Assembly: GCA_902805475.1 (NCBI GenBank)
Contig: CADCSX010000012.1
Span: forward strand, 372,001-436,000
Origin: Entonaema liquescens
Lineage: Eukaryota > Ascomycota > Sordariomycetes > Xylariales > Xylariaceae
Length of the DNA stretch: 64,000 bases
Direction of reading: 5' to 3'
Shown: positions 46,263 to 56,513 of the stretch, one piece after another
Numbering within the stretch: position 1 is the first letter of the stretch
Layout: each line of letters opens with the position of its first letter
Translations under genes and position numbers: made by a program
The notes under the pieces: model-generated
The model's input: the letters and a program-made list of their open reading frames with translations, nothing else
Databases searched by the model: none
What the model was told of the DNA's origin: nothing

Positions 46263-47190
46263 AAGATACAATATCAGAAGCGTAAATTATTATTTTTTAT
46301 TTTTATCCTTCTCTGTATTTACACCGACAGAAAGAAAAAAAAAAAAAGAACTTGGGGGAGTGAAAAAACGGAGCTCACGATGTGCCAAGCCTATAAATTC
46401 TTATGAGTACCTATAAGTATAATAAGTAATAAATGGGGAACGTGGCTCGATTAGGAACTCGTCCCAATTTCTTTGATTAACGTGTGCATTGTCCCCTCTG
46501 CCCATCACTTGGCCTCTCCGAGAGATCGTCTTGGAGGGTTTCTCTCACGGGCGAGGTGGACACGATCAGGAGACGCAACACCGCATCCGGTCCGTTTATC
46601 CCCAGAAAAGCTTTTATTGCAAGCTTATTACAAGCCTATTGTAACGAGCCTATGGTAAGCGTATCGCAAGCGAGCAAGCCTACGATTTGCCAGCTCGTCA
46701 AAAAAAGAGAACAAAAAAAATATACCAGAGTACCAAGAGCACCACAGCACCACCGAGCACCACCACGAGCACCACCACCAAAGCACACACACTGCCCAAT
46801 TATTCCCGCAGTCTTTCGGTGATCGACTTTTTATTCTTTCTGATGTGTCTTTCGCTACCACGGTTCTCCTTTCTTCCATCGAATTCCATTCCCGCGAATG
46901 GGGATGTGATACGATATCGGCCGAAAAGGTATCCCGCGGTCTTGGCTGCGTCGTTAACATCGCACCCTCGCAGCGCAGTGGTCAGACTCGGTAGGAGCCG
47001 ACGATGCCGAATAGGACGGGCATTCTTAGGCGAGCACCACGTGGTAAACGTGGTCAGCTTCTGTCTTGGGCATGTCTTTAGCATGTCTTTGGCCATTCTC
47101 TTTTAGCATATTGGACGGGACATGCTTCCTAAATAAATTCGACCCTAATGCCTGTACAGTGACTTGGAGTGACTTTAGAGTTGACCTTGT

Positions 47191-47211
47191 CGCCATTCGC
47201 CATTCGCCATT
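47191..47211. repeat. Tandem repeat, 7 bp x 3 (CGCCATT)
   Basis: Three perfect copies in direct orientation. Confidence 0.95.
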
Positions 47212-47246
47212 CGCTTAGGCGGCAACCCATTCCATCCATTCCCTGT

Positions 47247-47272
47247 CTTGCCTAAGCTTGCCTAAGCTTGCC
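47247..47272. repeat. Tandem repeat, 10 bp x 2.6 (CTTGCCTAAG)
   Basis: Two full copies and a 6-base partial copy. Confidence 0.9.
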
Positions 47273-47985
47273 CTGTCTGTCTCCCCCTCGTCTGCCCTGT
47301 CGTCTGCCTATCTGCCTTGTAATCTACTACTGGTACTACATAGTATAGTAGTACACTCTGACACTCGCCCGGTCTCTCTACCTGGCCCTACCTGGCGTTA
47401 CCCGTCGCGCTATTGGTAAAGACCCTTACATAGTATCGTCGTAGTACTCTAGTAGGCAGGTGGTGTTGGTGGGTCTGGTCCGCCAGCCATCGTGAAGTTA
47501 TTGATGGATCGTGCATTAGAGCCAAATTGGGATGGATATTAAAGTTGTTAATCCACACAGACGATCCATCCCTCAAGGGACCTTGGACCTTGCTGAGCAA
47601 ACCCCCCCAGCATACAATTTCTAGTCTAGCTTCCCCAGAAACGGAGGGGAGAGCCGTCACTTTGAATTTATTCTTTCATCAGACGCCATCAACACACACA
47701 ATCCTCCCTTCGTCGCCTTAGACACCAGCTACAGCTTCAACTTTAATATCCAACGACCTCCTTCACGTGTTTGTGTTCCCATCCTAACAGAAAAACATCG
47801 ATCCCCATCATCTCGATATAGTGCTCTCGTAAGTTCAACCGGCCCACGCCTCCATCTCATCATCCATGAAAAAAAAGAAAAATCTTATCTGACTTGGCAA
47901 GCTATAGGTGCACCTAATCCGCCGGCTACCACAGCATACATACATCCTACCCAGAGGGAAAAAACCATATATCTATATCAACAAT

Positions 47986-48126
47986 ATGCAGATGCATACG
48001 TGTGGCAACTGTGGAACCGAGTACACGACAGGCAGCTGTTGGTACTGCCATCCTCAAAACAGGCCTCAACTACCTCAAGCGCCTCGACATACGGTAGCGG
48101 CACACGCGACGACACATACCCATTAA
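47986..48126 (+). CDS. Possible 46-residue microprotein with two CxxC knuckles
   Basis: An ATG at 47986 opens 46 codons: MQMHTCGNCGTEYTTGSCWYC, then a Pro/Gln/His/Thr-rich tail. C-G-N-C and C-W-Y-C separated by eight residues form a plausible zinc ribbon or knuckle. It lies in an otherwise empty region and shows no intron. There is no homologue I can name, and short frames with this content can arise by chance, so this is a candidate only. Confidence 0.35.
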   Translation: MQMHTCGNCGTEYTTGSCWYCHPQNRPQLPQAPRHTVAAHATTHTH

Positions 48127-49546
48127 GCGGATGAAGTCGTCTCCGCGTCGAATAATGGGGGAGAGAGCTTGTGTTGTTGGGTAGAAGGAAAAGAAAAAAG
48201 AACTAGGGACGACTTTCAATTTCGGGGATCCCACGGCCTTGGGACCAATACCACTCGCTTAGTCTCCGAGGAGACTGCTTCATGAGACATGTTATTTTCT
48301 CCTCCGTTGCGCTTTGCGTCTTCATCACTCATCCGCTGTTCGGCTTTGGAAACAGCACATACACACACACACATACACACACAATACCTAGACGTCAATT
48401 CGAACCTTTGACGTATCGAATCTGCAACCGACACCGGATTCCCTAATGTGGACTCCAGCGTCCTTTATTACCACTATTACTACTATCGGTTGTCTCTGTT
48501 TGTTTTTCCCCAATGTTTTTTTTTTTCTCAAAATCTATTAGAGGCCCCCGGGAGCGCCTCCACAACCGGCCTCTGCTTCGAGGTCTTGATTGCATTTGAT
48601 AGCCTTCTGGCTAAAAGCTTTACGAAGAGATGATCAGGGGGTTATTGAGGGATATCAGAACCTCGGAGACAGTTGGCATTTTACCGGCGTTATATGATAT
48701 CACTAAAGGGAAACGGGCATTATTTTTTTAATTGAGGAAAAAATTTTCGCACGATTTTTTGTTGTTATTGTTGTTTCAAGACGGAAAGCATTAATTCTTT
48801 TAGAATCCAAACTCCCCCCGGGCTTAGCATGCGATACCTTCACGATCAAGAATGTCAGGCGCATGGTACCAAAATAAAATCTTTATAGCTGTGCCCTACA
48901 TCCTTCCCAAGTACTGTAATATCGCTACTGCTTAATTCTAATAGAATGGTATTATAATTTCAACGAAGACTATATCGTAATAGCAACTTTCTAATGCCAT
49001 TGATGACCCTATCGTGACTTACTAGTATAGTTCATCTAAGCAGCATAATCTCACTACTATTAATAAACCTACTACTCACAAGACGACAGAGCGTCTTTCG
49101 TAGATTAGTCAAATGGTTTAACCGAATACGACTCAGAACCATCCAGACGCGGCATCTCTTAATTACGAGGACGAGGCAATATAAAAGTCACACCGAAGAG
49201 AAGCCCCCATCATCGTCGTCATCAACCCGTACGATACTAACCACCAGCTCCAGGAACATCGGGACTTCCCAACCGGCAAATATGGCACCTTTTTTTTGAG
49301 AAGAAAGAAAAAAGCAACCCTGCGGTCCCGAAAAAGGCGAAATACTTTTTTCTTTTTTTTTTTTCTATAAATAGAGGATCTAGAACCCCCAGACCCGGAA
49401 ACCCTGACATGACGGTCCCTCCCAGAACAGGAATGTGACACGTACAGCGGTGCAGAACCGCATGTACGTATTGGGGCGAACCCCCTATCCGGGGAACTTT
49501 CGAAAGCTTGTTTCATTTAGCCTTTTTGGACCACCCTCCCCCTTTT

Positions 49547-49570
49547 CCCTTGCCCTTGCCCTTGCCCTTG
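49547..49570. repeat. Tandem repeat, 6 bp x 4 (CCCTTG)
   Basis: Four perfect hexamer copies in a pyrimidine-rich stretch. Confidence 0.95.
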
Positions 49571-49618
49571 CCTTTCCCCGTGGGGACGGGGCTCCCACGT
49601 ACCACGACAGGAGAAGGT

Positions 49619-49636
49619 GGATGGATGGATGGATGG
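49619..49636. repeat. Microsatellite GGAT x 4.5
   Basis: Perfect tetranucleotide run, followed shortly by TATG/TAGG-type tetranucleotides (about 49641-49662). Confidence 0.95.
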
Positions 49637-50862
49637 GAGATATGTATGTAGGTAGGTATGTAGAGCAGCGAATTCGGAAGGACGACCTGGGCTGTGTACG
49701 TACTCTGGGGTAAGGGGCGTGTCGTACAGATTATATACGGACCTGGGGCTTTTGTTGGAATCGGGTCGGAGGGTTTGCAGCAATAACATATCTTGGGGTA
49801 TCACTGGCCTGGTCTAAATTAGATATAAGTCGTAAGTTACCATGTTGGCTTGAAGAAAGTTGTATCACGGATCTGTCCAGACTGAGCCTACCTTTGGGTC
49901 GGGATGTTGTCGTTAATAGTTCGTACGGAGGTGTCTTGGCTAACATATAACATCCTATTAGTCACGAATGCCGTGTTACACGATAAGATACTATGTCATA
50001 CCGCCCTGGCCTTACGTCGTTCTCGATACTATCGTGAGATAACTTTACTATAACTATACTATATGAATATCGCTAGGTCTAGCGCTTACAACGAAATTCG
50101 AGTACCGTTTCACAGGTGTGAATACAGCCGGGTTGGTCCCGGAGGGATTCTTGGAAAACTCGGATCGGTCGAGTCTCTAAATATACTTCCCCGGTCTTTT
50201 CTCCGCTGTCTCTAATTCCTCCGTTTCCTCTCCTGACGGGATGGGATGACTGCGAGTTCAGTCAATAGGAGGCGTTGGCCAAGTATCCCAAGCCACAATC
50301 ACAAGGTGACGGAAACGCGGTGGACTATTGAGGGGGCTAGATTTCAAAAGAACTTGACTGCGAAGAGCCTCATGGGGTCATATTAACAGGTGAGCTTATA
50401 ATGCACCTAAATATATATAATGGCGTGGTAAACTCCAGGGCTGACCTGATTCTGTCCCGGCTAATGACGTCCCCAACTGCTGTTACCAATCGTGTATGGG
50501 TACGTATATATGTATAACCACCACTCTTTCGGCCGTCACACCCACCCATATATCCCTGGCCTCCGCGATCCTGGTCCAAGACCCAGACGCCAGGTCCAGA
50601 CTCCTTCGTATCCGTGTGACGAGGTCCCGGCATCTGAGATATATATATCGCCGCATATGCAAGCAGCGGCTGGGATCACTAATTATAGCCCCTAGCGGTC
50701 ATGTATGTATGCAGGTATGCAGTAGTTACTACTGGAATTGCGTAATTCTATATCGACCAAAGACAAAAGACACCAAGCCCACACCGGCGCACCAAGAGAC
50801 GAGCCCATATTACCAGTCCTATCGAACGCGCACGACATATCCCTAGCAGGACACTTCCACTG

Positions 50863-51318
50863 TCAGGAGAACGGGTTCTCCGGCTGTTTCTCGACGTAGA
50901 CGGCGGTACCAGATACCGAGACCTGCACGAAGCCCAAGACTTCCCTCTCCTCGAAGCCCAGGCCGACAACGGCGTTCGCGCCACGCGTTACGCAGTCCCG
51001 CGTCATTCTCTCCACGGCTTGGTCTCGTGCGTTGTACATGATGTGCGTTAGGCTCCTGACCTCGCCGCCTGCGGCTGCTGCCTTTAGCAGCGCCTTAGTG
51101 TCTTTAAGCGCGTAAGTAGTAGAGCCGTATACGGCGCCCAGGACGCGCGCGACACGATACCCGGGTAGCGTCGGCATCGTAGACGTTAGTATCGACGGCG
51201 CGGTACAGTGAGGTTCGCTTTCCGGCTTTGCGCTACCGAGAGTAGGTGGCGCGCCGGGATTCGGGCGGCCGTTGCCGTTCGGCGTGATCATCAACGTTGA
51301 GCGACGGTTAGTCAGCAT
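50863..51318 (-). CDS. UPF0145 / YbjQ-family (DUF74) protein
   Basis: Intronless, 151 residues, ATG at 51318. Residues about 52-143 match the YbjQ/UPF0145 pattern: RVLGAVYGSTTYAL, GGEVRSLTHIMYNARDQAVERM, RGANAVVGLGFEE and a final SVSGTAVYVE strand. Bacterial members are about 100-110 residues and form ring-shaped pentamers with a suggested metal-binding role that is not established. Here about 50 N-terminal residues, rich in Pro/Thr/Ser/Gly, are added. The gene is GC-rich within AT-richer surroundings and lacks introns, compatible with an old bacterial origin, though the family is known in fungi. Its upstream flank carries a long dinucleotide microsatellite 31 bp from the ATG. Confidence 0.85.
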   Translation of the reverse strand: MLTNRRSTLMITPNGNGRPNPGAPPTLGSAKPESEPHCTAPSILTSTMPTLPGYRVARVLGAVYGSTTYALKDTKALLKAAAAGGEVRSLTHIMYNARDQAVERMTRDCVTRGANAVVGLGFEEREVLGFVQVSVSGTAVYVEKQPENPFS

Positions 51319-51348
51319 TTTGGCGGTGAGCTTCCAGCGACGGAGATG

Positions 51349-51389
<41 letters not shown>
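51349..51389. repeat. Compound dinucleotide microsatellite (TA)8 (GT)12
   Basis: TA alternation at 51349-51365 joins GT alternation at 51366-51389. It sits in the probable 5' UTR or core promoter of the YbjQ-family gene on the minus strand. Length change by slippage is expected. Confidence 0.97.
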
Positions 51390-52693
51390 TTAGTTATACG
51401 ATAGGGGTTGTCGTTAATGGCAATATACGCGGACGCGGTCCCACGAGCCCGGTTGCGCAAGCAAGAGGTAGGTAGGGATGATGATGAATCAACAAATATA
51501 CTGTGCAAAACACGTCCCGAGTAAATTCGATATACCCCCAAGCAGATCGATCTGTCCCAGAGATCGAGAGAGTTTTATCCGATCAAGAGGTAAGTACCGA
51601 CGTCATAATTAGGGGTGAGGCCTCACGAAAGCGAACGAAGTAAGAAGAACCGTGTCGCTTGAAATTTCCCATCGCCTGAAACGTGGTTTCGAACGTGGTC
51701 TGAGCTATCGTCTGGACATGCCTTCATCTTCTTTGAATTATCCTGCGCAAGGATCTCCCCACAGGGTTCTGCAACGTGCCAAGGACCCCCTTGTCGTGAG
51801 CGAGACGCGAGACGCATACAGATACCGGCCCAGCGTGACGGGACTGTGACCGCATTGCAGAGTGCAGAGCGCAGAGTGCAGACTGCATGATGGACCAAGA
51901 AATCGGTGATGTCGTTGATAGTTGAGATGTTTGGGAATAGCAACACCGTGTTCTTAAGAGTCACCTCGTCCTCGAGTAGAGTAGTATGGAAAGGGGTATG
52001 CTTAAATGTCTCAACCATGCCTTTCTCATAGATTGTTAGGAAAATGCTACAACTTCGGAAATATTCACCGTCGGCCTCCGCTCGCATATGAGCGTATAGG
52101 AGCCATGATATAACTAGATGCCATCAGCTCTCTTATCAAATTAATGGATGGAATCTTGGTAGGGCTGAACTGAAGAGGACTTACATAATAATTCAAAGGT
52201 CAATTTGGAATATCCATCCATGGTTTAGGAACGCGGCAGTGGTGCATGTAAGATGTAAGAAGCTCAGGATGGCACGGACCACATATCGAGTTTCCTTACC
52301 CTTGCTGCCTTTGTCCCCTCGAATTAGATCGCATCATTCCGCAGACGGGTGGCGTCTAGCGAGATTTGTCATTGTTCGCGGAGCTACGTTCCAACCGTTC
52401 CCAAACGTCACCGGTGTGCCCCTCTACCTGCTCTACCTGGACCCTGATGTGGAATCAACCACCACATTACGCTACACTAAGAAGCGCAAGCGGGAGTGAG
52501 TTGACCCGTATAATTAATATTTAGATAAATACAATTGTTTCGGACCTATCTCCAAGTTAGCTTCATCAATTCATGATAATATCGTCAACCGTCAATCGTG
52601 TAAAACAGTCGCTGCCGTAACTCAAGCCCTCATCTTATCATCATCGTGCCCGCAGTCATAGTCGAAATCGCAGTCACAGTCGCAGTCGCAGCA
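51390..52693. other. Divergent intergenic region between YbjQ-family and MsrA genes
   Basis: 1.3 kb. A 154-codon minus-strand frame with an ATG start (51623-52087) is the longest open stretch; its sequence (for example SIFLTIYEKGMVETF) has no family I can name, so it is left as an unsupported candidate. An AG-TGCAG simple stretch lies near 51855-51885. Confidence 0.35.
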
Positions 52694-53433
52694 ATGGCCT
52701 TCACGATGCCAACATTTATGTCGCGGTTCTTCCGACCCTTCATGTCTAGTACTCGCCTAGGCATAACCGCCGATACCAACGGGGGAACCAATGGTGCGCC
52801 CGCGGTCCCCGAAGGCGCTGAGAAGGCCACTCTTGCAGCTGGTTGCTTCTGGGGGTAGAACACCTATATCGCAAACACTTTGACGGTAAGGGTCTCTACG
52901 ACGCCCGTGTCGGCTATACTGGAGGCGAGCTAAGAGGTCCGACTTATCGCGTTGTGTGTTCGGGTCAGACAGGCCGTACGTCTCATCCCTATCTCTTCCT
53001 ATTGACTTTATCTTTCGCTTTTTTTCTTTCTCATCCTTACCCACTTCTGAACATTAGCTAACTCGCGATCGCGATCATAACAGACGCCGAGGCTGTACAG
53101 CTGCACTACGACCCTTCACGCATAACCTACCGACAGATCCTCGAGTTTTTCTATCGGCTCCACGATCCGACGACGGCTAACCGACAGGGCCCCGATGTCG
53201 GACATCAGTATCGCAGCGCCATCTATTACCACAACCCGGAACAGGAGCGCATTGCACGCGAGATCACCCAGCAGGCGAATGAGCAGTGGTATAAAGGTGG
53301 TATCGTCACTGAGATCGTGTCCGCCGACCAATGGTGGGATGCTGAGGATTATCATCAGCAGTATCTGCATCACAATCCTACGGGCTACGAGTGTCCGACC
53401 CACTTTCTGAGGACGTTCCCGCCGCTAAAATAA
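52694..53433 (+). CDS. MSRA: Peptide methionine sulfoxide reductase A with a single-base frame break in the active site
   Basis: Start ATG at 52694; first exon runs to 52975 (donor GTACGT), second exon 53084-53433 (acceptor CAG). After a 35-40-residue basic, Ser/Phe-rich leader, the catalytic motif begins A-A-G-C-F-W-G, but the frame stops at TAG 52856-52858 because the G run at 52851-52855 has five G where six are expected. Adding that base in thought continues V-E-H-L-Y-R-K-H-F and then the family's ARVGYTGG, PTYRVVCSGQTGHAEAVQL (across the intron), HDPTTANRQGPDVGHQYRSAI and a conserved C-terminal region with Y-E-C-P. MsrA reduces methionine-S-sulfoxide in proteins, in cytosol or mitochondria. 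All other conserved positions look intact, so a true pseudogene seems less likely than a sequence error. Confidence 0.88.
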
Positions 53434-53781
53434 TGTGGGAGATATAAGGGATATGTGGGATGTCGCAAAGTTTGGTCCTTGAGGCGTATTAGCATAGTTA
53501 GGTCTATAACAAAAGGATGCGGGATGGTTTGCGTAAGCTTCAAAGCTGAATGTCAATGCTTTCCTCCTATATAACAAGGTGCTAATAAATCACATGTTGA
53601 TTATATGCGGACCTGCTGACTCCATGCTCTATTCCATTAGTTCCCTGTCAACCCAACGAAACCCTTCAATGACTTTCAAACGCCCGACAATGCATATAGA
53701 TCTCGCTTTTCGAGATATAATTAGTAGGAGACATCCTGTCCCCAGTATTCATTATAATAACACAGGTGTGGTATTCTCTCG
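53434..53781. other. Intergenic between convergent MsrA and F-box genes
   Basis: 350 bp of 3' flank for both genes; nothing recognised. Confidence 0.5.
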
Positions 53782-55317
53782 TCAGTAATCCGCCTCATCT
53801 AATGGATCCGGATCCTCTATTCGACCCGTTGCCGGATTGCAAGCATGCCCCGAAGACCAGTTGATGTACTTTTCTTTCCCACTCATTACTCGTGTGCTCC
53901 ATCCGTAGTTATGCATCCTTTCCATGTTAAGCTCGCTAATTTTCGGCCGATGGTCGTGCCACGATGTTATGTCCTCGAATCTTTGGCATATATCTCCGTA
54001 GACGAAGTCCCGTTTGATCTCTCGGCATGGCCGTGCGTCCCTGTGGCTATCCCATTTCTTACAGAAGTCAATCTTTCCAACATCTAACCACGACGTCAGG
54101 ATAAAACCCCAACCAAAAGGTTCCGGTAAAGGTATGACATCGATACTGTAGTCAGTCGTACATTTTTCGCAGCCTAGAACATCTCCTAATAGTGTAGGCA
54201 CATCCATCGGGTTTCGTTTGGCCCCTGACGATAACCATTTCAGTCTTTCGTGGACCATGTGCCCTTCCTGTTTTGATACGTCGAACATGTCGCTACTAAA
54301 ACAAGATGGTAGATGCTGCACCTCCATCTCATCAGTATGATCTGCCGTGCAGAATGGTTCGACCCACTGCTGCACCATCGGTGCGTAGATCGTATTCCAA
54401 TTTTGATGATTGCACATCGAATAAGCCTTTGGCAACGGCACAGATGAGACGTTGTAAGACGGCGGGTCTCGTAGTATCTGACCGAATAGCCATAACGTCA
54501 ACACTGACTTATCGATAGAAGAGATAACTTGCTGACGTCGGAGAATTAAGTCATCCTCGCGATACCTCATTCGCAGGGAATATTGAACTATAAATCCCTT
54601 TTGATAAGATGTTTGTGTATTGTTGACTTGCTGTAAGAGATGTCGATAATCAGCACCATGAATTCGACGTTTTGTGATAGTACGTAGTAACTTCCTAGTT
54701 GCACGCGAAGGCATATGATGCTCCATAGACCAATCGGTGCATCTAGCAGCTTTCCGCGGCGCAAAAGCGCGGTCTTCGAATGTTAAGAAGGGATCATGGA
54801 GCTTTTTGCACTTATAGCAGTAGACGAGATCTAATAAATCGTAGTCTAGAAGGCTAAGCAATGACCCTCGAATCTTGTTTTTAGAGCCATCTGCCTTTTT
54901 AATAAATGCGTTTAGAGCTTTGTAAGAGGCTTCGTCGGGACCTAGCAGTTCAAGCTGCGTGCACGAATGTAAAAAACGAGTCATTAATTCTTTGTTCACG
55001 AGTGATAGGCACAGAATATTGGCGTGGGTGAGGTAGCTAGTTATGTTGTCAAACAGCTCTTGCGGAAGAAGTAATAAGCCTGAAATTTTGTGCTCAGATC
55101 GATCTTCGCTAGGCGAATCAGTTGCACCATGCTTGAGCTCCGAAATATTGTTGTTGAGGTTGCTGATGCCGGTCATAGCGGTGCTAGAATCAGCAGGGCT
55201 GACCGGATTGCCAATGGACGACTGATCATCATTATCAACAACATCGTTGGAATCTCCTACATCACCAATGTGACTTTTGCGTCGCTTCATGGATAATAGC
55301 TTCAAGATATCCTGCAT
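53782..55317 (-). CDS. F-box protein of the fungal C-x2-C-K-L-H family
   Basis: Intronless, 511 residues from the ATG at 55317 (MQDILKLL). Residues 10-75 are acidic/serine-rich and probably disordered. An F-box follows at about 78-115 (LLLLPQELFDNITSYLTHANILCLSLVNKEL). At about 165 comes VYCYKCKKLHDP, the Cys/His motif that follows the F-box in a large ascomycete family, then RKAARCTDW. The rest alternates Trp-rich segments without a known domain. By family it should bind Skp1 in an SCF ubiquitin ligase; substrate unknown. It is tail-to-tail with MsrA. Confidence 0.8.
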   Translation of the reverse strand: MQDILKLLSMKRRKSHIGDVGDSNDVVDNDDQSSIGNPVSPADSSTAMTGISNLNNNISELKHGATDSPSEDRSEHKISGLLLLPQELFDNITSYLTHANILCLSLVNKELMTRFLHSCTQLELLGPDEASYKALNAFIKKADGSKNKIRGSLLSLLDYDLLDLVYCYKCKKLHDPFLTFEDRAFAPRKAARCTDWSMEHHMPSRATRKLLRTITKRRIHGADYRHLLQQVNNTQTSYQKGFIVQYSLRMRYREDDLILRRQQVISSIDKSVLTLWLFGQILRDPPSYNVSSVPLPKAYSMCNHQNWNTIYAPMVQQWVEPFCTADHTDEMEVQHLPSCFSSDMFDVSKQEGHMVHERLKWLSSGAKRNPMDVPTLLGDVLGCEKCTTDYSIDVIPLPEPFGWGFILTSWLDVGKIDFCKKWDSHRDARPCREIKRDFVYGDICQRFEDITSWHDHRPKISELNMERMHNYGWSTRVMSGKEKYINWSSGHACNPATGRIEDPDPLDEADY

Positions 55318-56513
55318 TCGATGAGACTGCTTCAATTTGAAACGAGCATTGCTTTTTTTTTAAGAGTTAGCCAAGAACGTTACTAGTAATGATGAAAGCA
55401 GATGGACCAAGGTAAGCGCGGAAGATGGGTAACGCAGCTTAGATGAGAGAGTAGCTTACTCGAATAATTGTTTGCTATTAAAGGGGGCCATATTGCAAGG
55501 CTGGAATGGAAGAGGGTTCCAATGAAGTAGTTGGAACCCTCTTTTGTCACGGATAAGATAACAAATGAACGAGGAATGAATTATACTGAGAATTGATAAG
55601 TGCTATTGCAATATTATATTTAACGTGTTCGGTCTGTAGTTGCGACTTGGGAGTTGCAAGTTGTGAGTTGCAAGACGCCGCAAGATGCCGCAAGATGATG
55701 TAGTTCAAAGGCGTTGTTGAGCGGCTTAAGGGTAGGTGCATGTGCTTAGGTACCTCTTAGGTGTGCTTATGCAGCTGCCTGGGATTTGTAGGTACATGCA
55801 TGTGTCAAGTGCCATCAATTGATCTGACGGCACCTTCTCTCCCTTACCCAGCCCTACCGCCAGAGTCGGAAATCAGGTACAAAATAGAGTACGAACTAAA
55901 AGTACGAACTAGTTATAGTACATACACGAACTATACCTATGTATAAATTAAGAAAAAGGAGAGAAAGTCCAGAAAAGGTCCGACTTGGCCTCTTCATTCA
56001 GGTCTCAGCCTCAAATTTCAATGAGAATCGGAGACTCGTCAAATCAGCTGAACCTCCTTACCCGTATATACATGGGATACATGGGTACCTGGCGGTGAGT
56101 GGTTGGTAACTCTTCCAATGTTGCGCGTGCTCGGATTGTCGAGTCACCCGAGAACATCATGCTACCAATCAACCTAACCAGGGGGCCGCTCGACCATGCA
56201 ATTCTTTAGATAGAAAATCCTTGGCGTGTGCTATCGAGATCTTCTCAATTATACGTGTACTATTACATATTTACATTACGGGTGATCCCCCTTTAACGAT
56301 TTTTATTTGACTACGCTTGTTAATACATTCGTATAGTCCCAGACAACCCTAATGTTGTCAGGAGAGGAGAGTTTCCATTCTGCCTCTGATACCCAGATCA
56401 AAGCTGGACATTCTCAACCTTATTCACAGGCCCAACCCCAAAGAGACTAACTCTTTTATCCCCATCATGGTAATGAACCCTACTAACGCACCCTTCTCCT
56501 AATTACCATTCGT
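55318..56513. other. Intergenic between F-box and BI-1-like genes
   Basis: 1.2 kb, AT-rich. Short direct repeats of GTTGCAAG and CCGCAAGATG types occur at about 55655-55697. TACATG/TAGGTA motifs are scattered. No gene seen. Confidence 0.45.

Larger units (their letters stand above)
43050..47985. other. Gene-poor region with clustered short tandem repeats
   Basis: About 4.9 kb. No open frame over 140 codons and none with a recognisable domain. Between 45.0 and 47.3 kb at least five short tandem arrays with 7-10 bp units occur (listed separately), plus a 12-bp direct repeat and a CAC-rich stretch near 46735-46790. No terminal repeats or transposase-like coding remnants were recognised. Confidence 0.5.
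48127..50862. other. Gene-poor region rich in simple sequence
   Basis: 2.7 kb without a supported gene. It includes an AC-rich run near 48357-48383, long T runs near 48516-48527 and 49345-49364, CCCTTG x 4 at 49547-49570 and GGAT x 4.5 at 49619-49636. Overlapping open frames on both strands at 49163-49800 are by-products of the simple repeats. Confidence 0.5.

Noticed and set aside
45064..47272. Short tandem arrays as a CRISPR-like array
   Set aside because: Units are 7-12 bp, directly abutting and different from array to array; no repeat-spacer structure, and the DNA is eukaryotic.
51623..52087. 154-codon minus-strand frame with an ATG
   Set aside because: Could be real, but no family resemblance or gene structure supports it; mentioned only in the intergenic entry.
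52846..52860. TAG in MsrA read as programmed read-through or a recoded residue
   Set aside because: The frame itself changes at the site, so a missing base explains it; read-through in the same frame would not restore the family sequence.
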